A DNA stretch of 64,000 bases from Raphanus sativus (lineage: Eukaryota; Streptophyta; Magnoliopsida; Brassicales; Brassicaceae). The notes under the pieces were generated by a model, which saw nothing but the letters and a program-made list of their open reading frames with translations, made no database searches and had not been told where the DNA came from. Position 1 is the first letter of the stretch. Each line of letters begins with the position of its first letter. Below are positions 46,950 to 60,464 of the stretch, one piece after another. Location: contig NC_079519.1 in NCBI RefSeq assembly GCF_000801105.2, positions 9,360,668 to 9,424,667 on the forward strand, in the 5' to 3' direction. Both the position numbers and the translations under genes were made by a program.

Positions 46950-49900
46950 GTTATGTTTGTGTACTATTGGATTCATGAATATCATTTGTAGTTAGTAAAA
47001 AATCTCGTGTAGGATTGGTTTCGGTTGGAGGTGAGCCCGCTCTCACACCTTATTCGACACGGGAGCTTCTCACAGTTTTGTGACTCCGCGCTTTGCTAAG
47101 TGTTGGTCTTTTCGAGGAGTCTTCGTGCAGAAAGGCTAAGCAGATTCAGACTGCCGGTTCAGAGAAGTTGGGAGCAATCGGTATTCATCACGACGTACCA
47201 GTTACACTTGGAGGAGTTGAGTTTCTCGGAGACTTGACAGAGATGGAGCTGAGTTTCTACGATGTCATACTTGGGATGGATTGGCTATCACGACATAGAG
47301 TTGTATTGGATTGCCCGGATGCAAGAGTTAATATCCCTAGAGCTGAAGGGAAGATCGTTTTCCAGGGGACTCGGGCACACCAGGGAATTTCTATTGTTTC
47401 CATGTTGCGTGCAGAGGAATTGTTGGAGAATGGAGCAGAGGGATTTTTGGCGACCATTTCGATGGACAAGGATGATGATCAGCTCGAGCTACAGGATATT
47501 CCAGTGGTTGCCGAGTATGCAGATGTTTTTGAGGCTTTAAAGGGGCCACCACCAGCTAGAAGTGACGTTCTTGCAATTGAGGTGGAACCAGGGGCAGCAC
47601 CAGTTTCACGACGAGCTCCTTACCGTTTAGCTCCCGCAGAGATGGCTGAGTTGAAGAAGCAGTTGGAGGAGCTATCAGATAAGGGGTTATCAGGCCGAGT
47701 ACTTCACCGTGGGAGCACCAGTTTGTTTGTGAAGAAAAAAAGATGGAAGTTTCAGGCTTTGTATCGACTACAGAGGTTTGAACAAAGTCACCATCAAGAA
47801 TCCGCTTCCGCGTATCGACGAGTTGTTGGATCAGTTGCAAGGAGCTTCATGGTTTTCTAAGATTGATCTAGCATCAGGATACCATCAGATTGCCATAGCA
47901 GAGGGAGATGTAAGGAAGACGGCCTTTCGTACACGCTACGGACATTATGAGTTCGTAGTGATGCCATTTGGGTTGACGAACGCACCAGCAGCATTCATGA
48001 AGCTAATGAATGACGTATTCCGAGAGCATTTGGATAAGTGTGTGATCGTTTTCATCGACGATATCTTGGTTATTCTCGGAGTAGAGAAGAGCACGCTGAG
48101 CATTTACGGATTGTGTTGGAGAAGCTTAGAGAGCATCAGTTGTTTGCTAAGTTGAGTAAGTGCAGCTTCTGGCAGAGGAAGATTGGATTTCTCGGTCATG
48201 TGGTTTCAGAAGAAGGAGTTGCGGTAGATCCAGAAAAGATTAAAGCTATTTCAGAGTGGCCGACACCTAAGAGTGCGACGGAGATCCGCAGTTTTCTCGG
48301 TTTGGCAGGATACTACAGGAATTTCGTCAAGAGTTTTGCTAGCATTGCAAAGCCAATGACAAAGTTAACGGGCAAGGACGTCAAGTTTGATTGGACAAAT
48401 GAGTGCTCGGAGAGCTTTGCTGAGTTGAAGCGACAACTGACTCAGACACCAGTTTTGGTACTCCCGAGGCCAGGGATACCATATGAGGTTTACACTGATG
48501 CATCAGGCACTGGATTGGGATGTGTATTGATGCAGGAGGGCAAGGTCATTGCATATGCATCACGACAGTTGAGGCCCCACGAGGCTAATTATCCTACGCA
48601 CGATTTGGAGTTAGCGGCAGTTGTCTTTGCGTTGAAGATTTGGAGGTCGTATTTGTATGGAGAGAAGGTGAAGATCTTCACTGACCACAAGAGTCTGAAG
48701 TACATTTTTACTCAGACGGATTTGAATTTGAGGCAGCGTAGATGGGTGGAGTTGTTAGCAGACTACAACTTGGAGATCGCTTATCATCCGGGAAAAGCTA
48801 ATCAGGTAGCAGATGCCTTGAGTAGGCGCAGGAGCGATGTTTCAGGAACCAAAGAAGTTCAGGAGTGTATGGGAACACTTGCTAGTTTGAGATTATGCGC
48901 CACTACCGTAGATGGAGAATCAGTTGGCCTCGAGTCTGTAGAGCAGGCAGATTTGCTATGGAGGATACGCAAAGCTCAGGATGTCGATAAGGCTTTGTGT
49001 AAGCAGATTGAGATCGAGAGTATTGGATATCACACAGCATCGAGCGGGATGTTCATGTACCGGAACCGAGTTTGTGTGCCCAATGATGAGCTGTTAAGAA
49101 AGGAAATCTTACAGCAAGCACATCACTCGCGTTTTTCTATTCATCCGGGGAACACCAAGATGTACCGGGATCTGAAGCGTTACTACCATTGGCCTGGTAT
49201 GAAGAGGGATGTTGCTACATTTGTATCGCAGTGTCAGACTTGTCAGATGGTTAAGGCTGAGCACCAGGTTCCTAGCGGGTTATTGCAAAACCTGCCATTG
49301 CCGGAGTGGAAATGGGATATGGTGACTATGGATTTTGTATTGGGATTACCGACTACTTCAGGAGGGAAGAATGCCATATGGGTAATTGTGGACAGACTTA
49401 CCAAGTCAGCCCATTTCTTAGCGATTAAGACGACCGACGGAGCGAGTCAGTTGGCGCAGATTTACATCGATGAGATTGTGAGATTGCATGGAGTTCCCGT
49501 GAGCATTGTATCGGATCGAGACGTAAAGTTTTCATCTATATTTTGGAAAGCCTTTCAGAAGGCACTTGGGACAAAGGTCCATATGAGCACAGCTTATCAT
49601 CCGCAGACCGACGGTCAGTCAGAGAGGACTATTCAGACCTTAGAGGATATGTTGAGAGCTTGCGTTTGGATTGGAAAGGAAGTTGGGCAAAGTATTTGCC
49701 TTTAGCTGAGTTTGCCTACAACAACAGTTATCACTCGAGCATTAAGATGGCACCGTATGAGGCTCTTTACGGTAGGCCTTGTCGCACACCACTTTGTTGG
49801 ACAGAAGTGGGGGAGCGACGTGAGATAGGACCAGCAATGGTTCAAGAGACAGTAGAGCAGGTAGAGATGCTCAAGAGCTCGGCTTAAGGAAGCTCACGAC

Positions 49901-50336
49901 CGTCAGAAGAGTTACGCAGATAAGCGGCGTAAAGATTTGGAGTTCCAGGTTGGCGACCTGGTATACCTGAAAATGAGAACATTTCAGGGAGGATCTAAGA
50001 CTCGGAAGCTGAAGAAGCTTAAACCGAGATACATGGGACCATATCCTATTTTGGAGCGGATTGGAGCAGTTGCTTACAAATTGGATTTATCGGCAGAGTT
50101 ATCTGACTTCCACGATGTGTTTCATGTTTCCGTTCTTGAGGAAAGTCGTTAGAGAGCCAGAGCTTATTTTGCAGCAGCCGCCAAGTGATCTTGGCAAGAA
50201 TTTGTGTGCGCCTTGTCAGCCAGTGGAGATTCTGGATCGCCAAGTGAAAGTGGTTAAGGGAATGATGACCATGTTGGTCAAGGTTCGTTGGGAGAGAGAT
50301 GGGATTCGAGAGGAGACATGGGAGTCTGAGCCTTAG
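46950..50336 (+). pseudogene. pol of LTR retrotransposon (copy 1), frameshifted
   Basis: The protease has DTGAS at 47056-47070 and LGMDWL near 47272. Reverse transcriptase has [13 protein letters not shown] and the catalytic FIDD near 48050. RNase H has YTDASG and TDHKSLKY. Integrase has the HH..CC zinc site (about 49120-49250) followed by the D,D,E core with SDRDVKF. After a GDLVYLK tail, a chromodomain (about 50215-50335) ends the polyprotein; chromodomains steer integration toward chromatin marks. Frame changes near 47730-47780, 48070, 49690, 49885 and 50145 prevent one continuous product, though several may be consensus errors near the contig end. Confidence 0.87.
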
Positions 50337-50420
50337 ATGAGGATTGATTATCCAGAGCTGTTTCAGGATGGTGTTGGACAGTCAGCGGACAACTCGAATT
50401 CGAGGACGAATTCTTTATTA

Positions 50421-50431
50421 GTGGGAGAAAA
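50421..50431 (+). other. polypurine tract
   Basis: GTGGGAGAAAA lies directly before the 3' LTR, in the usual place for priming plus-strand DNA synthesis. Confidence 0.75.
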
Positions 50432-51204
50432 TGTAACGACCCGATTTCGGCCACAGAGTTCGTTAGCATGCTAATGCCCATGCACTCACCCAAGGTCTAA
50501 TATTTGCCTATAAATACCAGCTCATCTACTTTGTTTTCTCCACCAAGTTATCAAGAAAAGTTTTAGAGAGAGAGATAGTGAGTGGAGTTGTGATCCTTTT
50601 GCAGAGAGAGAGTCGCCTGAGGTCGTCGCCGGAGCCACCATGTCCAGTGATCTCGTCCAGCCAGTCACCACCGCTAATCCCCTTAGGTAACCGCCGGGAA
50701 ACCCCTTGCATTTTAGGTTTAGTTCGGCCGTTTTAGTAAATCAACCATAACTCCCTAACCGTTGCGAATTTCTTGCATGCAAGACCACCATCGCGTTCCT
50801 CTCGTCGAGACGAATCCGTAGCCACCAGAATCGCCGCAATCGGAGCTCAGACGAAGCCGTACGCACCCTCCAAATTTTCGCCGGCAATCGTCTCCGCCAC
50901 CACCGGACCACCGCTTCGCCGCCGCCGGAAATCGTCTCCGCCGCTGGCCACCGCCGTTCTCCGCCGCCGTCCACCGTCGTACTCCGCCGCCGCGCTCCGC
51001 CGTCCTCCGCCGGTAAGCCACCGCCGCCCTCCGCCGTCGCCGCCGTTGACCGCCACGGTGACTCGCCGGCGACTCGGCCAACTCGGCTGAGTCGACCCGG
51101 TGAGTCAACTCGGTGACTCGGTTAACGGTCGGTTTTGACTGGTTTAAATCAATTACGATTTGGTTAGGGTTGGTTAGAGTAAACCGGGCGGTTAAAATCA
51201 ATTT
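50432..51204 (+). repeat. 3' LTR, truncated by the gap (copy 1)
   Basis: It begins TGTAACGACCCG and follows the 5' LTR closely, with a few substitutions and clearer differences in the CCG-rich part. Only the first ~770 of ~1960 bp are present before the unknown bases. Confidence 0.92.
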
Positions 51205-51304
51205 NNNNNNNNNNNNNNNNNNNNNNNNNNNNNNNNNNNNNNNNNNNNNNNNNNNNNNNNNNNNNNNNNNNNNNNNNNNNNNNNNNNNNNNNNNNNNNNN
51301 NNNN
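51205..51304. other. assembly gap, exactly 100 N
   Basis: A run of 100 unknown bases, a round number conventionally used for gaps of unknown size. It joins the middle of a 3' LTR to DNA equivalent to 34241, a junction with no biological continuity visible. Confidence 0.99.
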
Positions 51305-54300
51305 ATGAACTTTATTACATATAATTATTTTCTAAGGAAAAAAAGATTTGAACTTTATTCGAAAACAAAAACTAAGTAACCATACAAGTTTTGGTCCACT
51401 GGTGAACTTCTATGTGGAAATTCAGGTTTTTTTCCGGATCCAATCTACGTTAAGAATTTTTTTTTGTTAAATACGCTAAGAAAGAAATTAACAACAGTTC
51501 TTATATTTTTTCTTTAAACAACTAGTTTTTATCTTTAGTTATGAAAAATTAGTTAGATCATAAGATCTAATTACCTTGCGATCTACAAAGAAAAAAGCTA
51601 AGATTAAATAATTACACGCATAAAAGTTGAATATTTTGTTTGAGATAATAACCGTTACAAACGAAATGTTCTTAATTCAGTTATATATATATATATATAT
51701 ATATATAATTTAGTCATTTCAATTTTCATTATGGTACTACTACTAGTCATATTAAATAACAATAATTTAGGTCAAAATTTATTGATAATTTCTGATATAT
51801 CATTTTTCCTCTTATATGTACATCTAATTGAAAGCTCTATGCCTCTCTGCGATGAAAAAACAACAGAGCTATTGTAGTTCCTCATAATAATACTGTCTAC
51901 CAGCATGTGCATATGCTTTCCATTATACTAGTTTACTAGGCACGATTTCTACAATAATTAAGACTAGCAAACATAATATACATCGAAGTAACATCCTAGT
52001 TAGTTATTAAATTCAACCAAACAATTTTATATCCTAAAAAAATATCATATTTTATGAAACCTTGTTATCAAACCTGTAAAATTAGTGAAAAATCGTAAAA
52101 CAAAAATTATAAATAACTCCTTAAAATTAAATTGTCATACTTGATTATCGATTTAATTTACTTTACTTTGATCTTATAATATTATTTGATAAGTTAATTT
52201 TCTATGTGTCTCACTCATGTTAACTCTCACGATGATTAATTACACGGATACCCTTAATGAATTAAAATTATTACAGTTTAAATATTTTTATTGATTTTTT
52301 TTATTTAGTTTCCTTTATAAAATTTCCAAATAACATATATAATAAAAAGGAAACATTTAAAAAGTTTAAAAGCAAATTTAAAAACAAAAATATATGCCTA
52401 TATGATATGAATTTCATTAAAAAGGAAAGTTCACAAAATAGTAATATTCCATTTTAAAAATAACATAAAATATACTTTTGAAATAATAAATACTTATTTA
52501 TATCTATATTTTCATAAATGAAAAAATATATTTGTATATACTGTGATTTCACAAAGAAAATTTCACATAGACAATCTTGATATTAGAAAAATAAGTATTA
52601 TTTATTTTTAAACATAACTTTAAACAATACAATTTCAAAATAATAGAAATAATTTTATTTATCTATCTATTTTCTTAGATGATTACATAAAATAATTAAG
52701 TAACATAAACAAATTTATGTTTAACTTATTAAAAATAGTTTATAATTAGTATTATTGAAATGTTTTATTTATTTTCATAAATTTATTTGACTATAATATC
52801 TTTCAATTACAGCAAAATATCGACAAATTATATTTTACTTATATAATATAATTTCTAAAATGCAATCACAATTTTTTACTGTTTATTTTTAAGAGAAATT
52901 AGAAAATGAAGAATAGATTTTAACAGTAAACATCTTTTGATCAAATAATTACAAAAATAGTTTAGATTAAAACAACCCGATATGCTTGAACAAGTTAGAT
53001 ATATTATATTTTATCATTACTAAAATATATTTTAATATTAAATTTGCTTTTAAATTTTAGATTTTTATGTTTCTGGAACTTAACATAACCATAATCAAAA
53101 TATGAAAGCAAATCTTAATTCAAACTTTTAACATTGTTTAAAATAAATTTTAGTTTACCATTCAATAAATTAAATCTAAGGCATAAAATTATTTTGAATT
53201 TATAAAATGTTTTAATTACTGTAGATATAGATATGTGTTCATGAGTTTCTAAAAATATATCAGTTACTTATGTATGTAACTTCATATTGATCATTAATAA
53301 ATATATGAAAATACATGCACATTAAACGATATTTCCGTTTGAATTTGAAAGAATATATGCAACTTAATATACTCATAACATGAGTAATTCGATTAATCCA
53401 ACTTATATCTAATAGCATATATTAAACTACAATAAGAATATATAATTTTATGGTAATAATTAATTTTATAAATATAAATTATAAGATGATTCAATATATA
53501 TTAACAAATGAAAATAAAATATTAGCCAAATGTTACAATTTAGTTATTTTGTAAAATTTATATATGTGGGCATGAGACTTCATAATATCATCGTTATATT
53601 AATTTATTTAATTTGGAATTTGACACTTTAGTTTATCTTTTACTTCATTATAAACACAATATAATTTAATTTATAAATAATCATCCTAAAATATATTTAC
53701 ATAAAACAACCAACCAACGTAAATGCAAATACAAAATTAATCAAAATTTTAATATATTTAAAATAACAAAATTATAATTGAACTCAAAGAAATAAATGCA
53801 AACTAATATATCTAAATGATAAATAAATCAACTGTAAAAACAAAAAAAACTGACAACCTATAACATATCTAAAATTGTATGTCTAAATAAAGTAATATAA
53901 TATTATTAATATAAATTATGCATACAATTATAAATCAATATAATATTAAAATTAAATAACAATTAATTATTATAGTATATTTACTTTATAAATATTTATA
54001 CACAGTGCATGAACACGGAAAAATCATCTAGTTACTATTTTATCTTTGAATCTAACATTTTAATGTAATAACTAGATTTTGACCCGTCCGATCGGACGAG
54101 TATTTATTTTATGTTTTTTAATTTTAAATGACTTATTAAATGATGTATTTGTAATATTTAAATATAAATTTAAATTGAAAATTAATCTTTGCAGTTATAA
54201 TAAAAATTAAAATTAAATTTTTTATAAAATATTCTGATATAAATTTTAAATTTCTAAATTAAAATAATATAGAAGTAGGTCATAAGTTTTTCCAATTCAA

Positions 54301-55029
54301 AAATATTAACATCCCTCAAAAACAAAGAAAATAAAATTATAAATACATAAAACATATAACCATATTTGGAACTATAATTTCCATTAAAATAAATTTGTTA
54401 AAAAAATAATGTTGCACTGTTTTTGTTTATTTATATAACTTGGTCCGTGACCGTATAAATATCTTCTTTCACTTTAATTTTTTTCTCTGTACTAATGGTA
54501 TACTATATATATTTGTAAATTAAAATGTATTACATAATTTTTAATATAACATTTTAAAACACAACTAAGTAATGCCATAATCATATTTTTTAAACTAAAA
54601 TAAATAGTTAAATGATGTTTTTGCTTTTGTATCACTTTCCCCTTTGGGTATTTCTATCAATGAAGTTAAAAAAAAATGATGTTTTTGATTAGTGGAGAAA
54701 TAAATGGTACGAATTAAATATACGATCGTCATAAAAGGAAAAAAGGGTTTTTAGCAAATCTTGTAAAACAAAACGAAATTAAATGGAAAGAAAAGAAAAC
54801 ATTAAATGGAATTAAAAATCGTTGCGGTGCGTCTTCTCCCTCCTCGCTCTTTGGCAGCAGTACAATAAACATTAAAACAGCTTTCTCTCTCCTCTCTCCC
54901 ATTACTCCGATCTGACTCTCTCTCTCACTACTCAACCTCCCATTGGCCGAGCCTGTTTGATTATCGGAAACCCTAATTCCTCAAACTCGGAAGCATTAGC
55001 AAAGTCGAATCTCACAAACAGTTGCGGGG
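51305..55029. other. AT-rich intergenic DNA upstream of WD40 gene (copy 2)
   Basis: Repeats the content of copy 1: an (AT)n run near 51682-51707, the Helitron-like 3' end near 54004-54033 and the palindrome at 54085-54098. No gene. Confidence 0.6.
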
Positions 55030-55050
55030 ATGGTGAGAAGATGCTGCTAA
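55030..55050 (+). promoter_or_regulatory. uORF overlapping WD40 start (copy 2)
   Basis: Identical to 37971-37991: six codons, overlapping the start codon at 55041. Confidence 0.5.
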
Positions 55051-58000
55051 AACAGTCAGTGATTAAAAAAATGATGATGACGAAGAACGGACGAAACGAC
55101 GTCGTAGACGAAGAAGAAGATAACGACGATTGTTTCTACGAGTCACTGGATCGCGTCCTCTCTTCCTGCTCTTGCTCAACTTCCAACTCAGACTACGACT
55201 CCGACAACCCCAACCCCAACCCCAACATCCCCGATCCGATCCACGATCCGACTCCGTTTCCCCTCCCATCCGGCTTCGAGCTGTGGAAAACGGAGCCCGA
55301 GTCCGTCACCGAGAGACGAACCAGGCTCTTACGCGGTTTGGGACTCAGCGACGAGCCGGATCTCCCTCCCGCGACGAGCCACCGTAGAAAAGCCATCTGC
55401 AGCTCTCATCTCGCCAGATCAGACGTCTCGATCTCGAAGCGTAACGGCCGATTCGACAATGTCGATTCTGGTAAGCTTCGAGGATCTGTAGATAAGCTCC
55501 GTACGCGTAACAAAGAGACGATAGAGACTGTAGAGAAACAGAATGGGAGGAGAGATGTGGTTCTAGAGGAGCAAATGTGCACGATTAGGAATCTAGATAC
55601 TGGGAAAGAGTTCGTGGTGAATGAAGTGAGAGAAGACGGGATGTTGGAGAAGTTGAAGGAGGTAGGCACCGATCGTCAGTTGACTCTGGAGGAGTTTGAG
55701 ATGTGTGTTGGGACATCACCGATTGTTCTCGAGCTGATGAGGAGGCAGAATGTTGAAGATGATGTTAGTAAAGACTCTGTGGATTTGAGTGTAAGTGTGA
55801 GTGGGAGTAGAGTAACTAAGCATAGACGGAGAGGGAGTTGGCTAAAGAGTATAAAGAACGTTGCTAGTAGTGTGGCAGGAGGGTACAAAGAGAGACGAAG
55901 TACTGATGATAGAGATTCACTGTCAGAGAGAGGAGGAGGAGGAGGTCAGAGGTTTAGCTCTGCAACTGATGATAGCAGAGACATGTTGTTTCATGACCCT
56001 GAGAGAGTTAAGGTTAGGCAGTACGGGAAGTCGTGTAAAGAACTCACAGCGCTTTTCAAGAGCCAAGAGATTCAGGCTCATAAAGGGTCGATTTGGAGCA
56101 TTAAGTTCAGTTTGGATGGGAGGTATCTCGCTACTGCTGGTGAGGATTGTGTTATTCAGATTTGGAAAGTTGTTGAATCGGAAAGAAAAGGGGAACTCTT
56201 GTCGATGGATAAACAGCAAGACGATGGGAGCGTAAATTTGTTCCTTTTGGCAAATGGATCTCCAGAGCCAGCTTCAATGTCTCCCATGAGAAGAGGGAGG
56301 ACATCTTTCAGCAGAAAATCAGTGAGCTTGGACAATGTTCTGGTTCCAGAAACAGTCTTTGGTCTTTCAGAGAAACCTGTGTGTTCCTTTGTTGGGCATT
56401 TGGATGATGTACTTGATCTTTCGTGGTCAAATTCTCAGGTTGGTAGCATTTTGTTCTGTTATTCCCAACCACTATTCTCTTGGGATGCAAACTTCCTTAT
56501 GTGTATTTAGTTTAACTTGCTAGTGTTAAGTATACGCCTTCTGAACTGTTATGTGAGGATCTGCTTCCTTCAGCTATTCTTCTTTAATACTCAGGCATTG
56601 TTTTTGTTTCCAGCACCTGCTTTCCTCTTCTATGGACAAGACTGTTCGTCTATGGGATTTATCTAGCAAGTCATGTTTGAAAGTCTTCTCGCATAGTGAC
56701 TACGGTAAGTGAATATAGCCTCTTGTACCGCACCAGTGACCATACTTTACTTGTTCTCCTAGTCTGTAGGAAACTAAGCATACATCGCAATGAGAATAAA
56801 TTAGCCGCTTTGAGTGTGAACTCTGATTCTGGAAAGATTCGTTTTGTCAATATATTTGTGATATGAAATTTTAGACTCAAGCGGCTCTTCAATTTCACTG
56901 CAACATAGGAAGAAAAGATAACAATATATACGTTGGTTATGTAACATAAGATTTTCTCTCGGCTGATTTTTTTGTTTCCTGGTCCACACAGTGACTTGCA
57001 TCCAGTTTAATCCCGTGGATGACAATTACTTCATCAGTGGATCCTTAGACGCAAAAGTTCGTATATGGAGCATTCCTGATCATCAAGTTGTTGACTGGAA
57101 TGATCTTCATGAGATGGTCACAGCTGCCTGCTATACACCGGATGGTCAGGTACACCATTGAATTATTTCTATTTTGGGCTAAAATTAAAATAAGTACCTT
57201 AATGAAGCTCTCTTTGGTTTGTAAAGGGTGCATTGGTTGGTTCATACAAGGGGACTTGTTGCTTATACAATACACATGGTATATAAACTCATTAACCTTG
57301 TCTCTTTCTTAGAAGTCTAAATTGTTTCTTCATTTTTCGAAACTTAATTTATTTTGTTATTTCGTTATTTAGATAACAAATTGCAGCAGAGAAAGGAAAT
57401 CAATCTGAAGAACAGGAAAAAGAAATCCAATCACAAGAAAATCACTGGTTTTCAGGTAGAAAGCTAAAACAAGAAGCTAACAACACCGTTCTGTTCTTTT
57501 GATTTATACTTGCTAATGTCGGAAGCTCTTACTATTCTCATGAAACCAGTTTGTGGCGGGAAGTTCATCGGAAGTACTTGTCACATCTGCAGATTCACGG
57601 ACTCGTGTTGTTGACGGTGTTGACCTTGTTCACAAGTTTAAAGGTAAACAATACTAACCTAAGAACTCTCTTCTTCGTTCTTACTCGGAAATGGATAACC
57701 TCAAACTTCTTGTGTGTTCTGTTCTCTCTTTGGTCTTAAAACGAAGCTAAGCGTTTTTAGCAAATTTTGGTATTGCAGGATTTCGCAACACAAACAGCCA
57801 AATCTCGGCCTCACTTACACCAAACGGGAAGTTTCTAGTCTCAGCAAGCGAAGACTCCAATGTATATGTATGGAACTACGACTCAGACTCTCGTGCTGGA
57901 AGAAGCAAACGTGTCACAGTCACAAACTCATACGAACACTTTTACTGTCGAGACGTCTCTGTAGCCGTACCTTGGCCTGGAAAAATCAGTAACAGCAACA

Positions 58001-58326
58001 GCCCTGACGAGTCTCCCATGACAGCCAATAACCCTCCAACACCTGTCAACGATCCAATCAACAACAAAACCGTCACCAACGGTATCATTTCGAGCGCCAC
58101 AAACCGATACTTCTTCGATAGGATCTCGGCGACATGGCCCGAGGAGAAACTTTTGCTGGCTGCAAAGAACCGGGCAAGAACTAGCCCTCGCGTGAGCGTG
58201 GACATGTCTAATGGACCGGTTAGCAGAAAACCGAGTGCTTCGGCTTGGTCTATGGTGATTGTGACTGGCGGTTTACGAGGCGAGATCAGAACATTTCAGA
58301 ATTTTGGATTACCGGTTCGTCTATGA
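55041..58326 (+). CDS. WD40-repeat protein, WDR44-like (copy 2, intact)
   Basis: Exons 55041-56438, 56614-56704, 56992-57149, 57227-57278, 57373-57455, 57550-57643 and 57779-58326 join in consistent phase to an open frame of 807 residues. Exon 3 reads [17 protein letters not shown] without the extra T seen in copy 1, so this is the better template. The N-terminal ~360 residues are acidic, Ser- and Asn-Pro-rich without a known fold. WD repeats occupy roughly residues 360-700, and the C-terminus ends in [20 protein letters not shown]. Likely a scaffold protein; its partners cannot be read from the sequence. Confidence 0.92.
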
Positions 58327-59919
58327 AGCCACGGAGAGAGTTTTACAAATCAGCAAGCCCAAGGCAAAAGTGAAAAAAAAATTACTTAGTAAAAACACCT
58401 TCTCGAGTCAATAGTGTATAGATTGAGAGAAGGTTGGTTCTTCCAATAACTCTCTTTTCTCACCATCTTTAATTATTTTTTTTTACATTTGTTATCTTTA
58501 AAATTCAGATCTCTAGCAAATATATATAATTATTTTGAAAGAAAATTCATATACCATAGTATTGGAGTTGTATATGAATCAGGAATAGAACTGAGTATAT
58601 GGCAATTCACACTTTGTATTTGCTACTAGGCTTATCTATACATGTAAGTAATTTGTGTATAAGTTCATCATTTCAATGAATAAGTTTATCCTCAGAGCAG
58701 ATTGTCCATAACAAATTATGGCATATTTTTGTTCCATAGCTCTTCTGCCATACACAGAGATGGAGAGACCCATGAAACTTACAAGTAAAAGTATGTACCG
58801 AGAGGAAATCTAGTTCTCGTATTCTCATTGGCTGTAAGAGTATGACATGGCCGAAACTTCAGCTATAGATAATCTTAGAGCATCATTATGAGTGGGACGT
58901 CCTTAAAATCTTTTTCTTTTCTGATTTCTTAAAAAAAAAAAAACCAATCGCGAGTCGCCACGTGTCGTCTGACCCGCGAACAGTATCTAGAACGCATGAA
59001 GGATGTTTCTTATATTGGGATTTTTGGGCACAGAAATTGAGAAAAGTGGCGGGGCACACACCAAAAAAACTAAGGACTTCCATTTGAGACACTGATAATG
59101 ATGCTCTTAGTATTACATATATCCTCGGAAAAACATCTGCGGGGACCGCCCTTCACATGTCCCGACTCGTTTAGTAAAATCATCTCCAGTGGTTACTTTC
59201 ATTTTTACTTTCAAAAATTTACCTTTTTAAAATAAAAAAATGAAACAATATTCACTCTAATTGTTTGCTTTATTTCTTGATTATAAAATAAATATTCCAA
59301 GTATGTTTAATCTTCAATTTATCATTAATTATTACTAGACACCTTATATTTTTTATATTTACTTATTTTGCGCAAATATTTTATTTTAACAATATTCCAA
59401 CATAGTTATTATTTTATATAAATTTAATATTTTCATATAATAAATTTATTAAACATGAATAAACAAACACAAAACATCATAATTCGTATAAAAAAGACAC
59501 CATACATATAATTTTTTTCTACAATTGATTAACAAAAGTGTCTAGTAAGAAATAAGCTTATTTATCTTTGACTCTTTTAAATTGAGTTACAAAGTTCTTA
59601 AAAATACATATTCATATGTTTTGATATAAACATCTAATTAGATAAAAATAATAGTTGAAATTTTATAATTAATTAGATTATATTAAAGAATATAATTTAT
59701 TTTGGTAAAAGATAAAAATAAATAAAAGTTAAATACTAATTTACAATGAAAAATTTATCTTAAAAATAATGAAGATATGTACCGTAGATCTTCAAATTTG
59801 AAGCAACACCGTTCATTGTTTTATTTTGAAATAAAACTGAAATAAGGTTGGAAAAAAACTTACTTCAAAACGAAAAACAAAAAGTGAAAAATGAAGTGGG
59901 GTTAAAAATAAAGTGAATC
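58327..59919. other. WD40-PORA intergenic region (copy 2)
   Basis: Same content as copy 1: WD40 3' UTR, the MITE at 58878-59106, AT-rich DNA and the PORA promoter. Small indels against copy 1 cluster at 59620-59900. Confidence 0.6.
58878..59106. mobile_element. PIF/Harbinger-type MITE (copy 2)
   Basis: Same 229-bp element as at 41820, with TTA at both flanks (58875-58877 and 59107-59109). Confidence 0.85.
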
Positions 59920-59981
59920 TATATAAAGGCACACAAGCACAAACATTTATACAAACATTACATTTACTCTTTAACGTGACA

Positions 59982-60464
59982 ATGGCCCTTCAAGCTGCTT
60001 CTTTGGTCTCCTCTGCTTTCTCTGTCCGAAAAGAAGTAATTAATTCGCTTTTTTACTTTTATTAATCATCTCCTTAACTATATTCCGTCTTATAGACTAA
60101 CTAACATATTTTGGTTGCAGGGAAAATCAAATGCTTCATCATCAACATCATCATCATCTTTCAAAGAGTCTAGTCTTTTTGGTGATACACTTTCAGACCA
60201 AATCAAAGCTGATTTTGTCTCTTCCTCCTTGAGATGCCAGGTACATTAACATAATCTCATTACTTGTAAATGTGGTGTCTCGTTCGATACAGTGAAGGAA
60301 CAATAAGATTGCTTGCAGAGGGAACAAAGCTTGAGGAACAAAGGAGCAATTATTCGAGCTCAAACAATCGCGACTTCAACCCCATCGGTCACACAATCTA
60401 CCTTGAATCGCAAGAAAACCGTTAGAAAAGGAAATGTATCGTCACTGGAGCTTATCAGGGCTAG
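59982..60464 (+). pseudogene. PORA: PORA 5' fragment, cut by LTR retrotransposon (copy 2)
   Basis: Exons 59982-60035, 60121-60240 and 60319-60464 encode the same transit peptide and N-terminus as copy 1. The frame KKTVRKGNV is clean here, but a base is missing immediately after it and another shortly before the LTR, where copy 1 has them. Comparing the copies shows that the host sequence reaches the VTGAS..GL loop before the LTR starts at 60465. The rest of the gene lies outside the window. Confidence 0.9.

Larger units (their letters stand above)
34241..51204 (+). repeat. copy 1 of a near-identical ~17-kb segment
   Basis: The sequence from 34241 is repeated from 51305 almost base for base. 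The offset drifts from 17064 at the start to 17051 at the window end because of small indels. It holds AT-rich DNA, the WD40 gene, a MITE, the PORA 5' fragment and the LTR retrotransposon, and ends at a 100-N gap within the 3' LTR. Whether it is biological or an assembly duplicate is treated in the findings. Confidence 0.97.
43402..51204 (+). mobile_element. Ty3/gypsy chromovirus (Tekay-like) retrotransposon (copy 1)
   Basis: The order is 5' LTR (43402-45367), primer site for initiator tRNA-Met (45373-45385), gag, protease, reverse transcriptase, RNase H, integrase, chromodomain, polypurine tract (50421-50431) and 3' LTR (from 50432). This order with a C-terminal chromodomain and an LTR starting TGTAAYGACCCG fits the Tekay/Del clade. 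The 3' LTR is cut at 51204 by unknown bases, so the far target duplication is not available. The near flank is GCTAG (43397-43401). The coding region carries several frameshifts. Confidence 0.93.

Noticed and set aside
51113..51379. Open frame running across the N gap
   Set aside because: It joins LTR sequence to unrelated AT-rich DNA through unknown bases, so it is an artefact.
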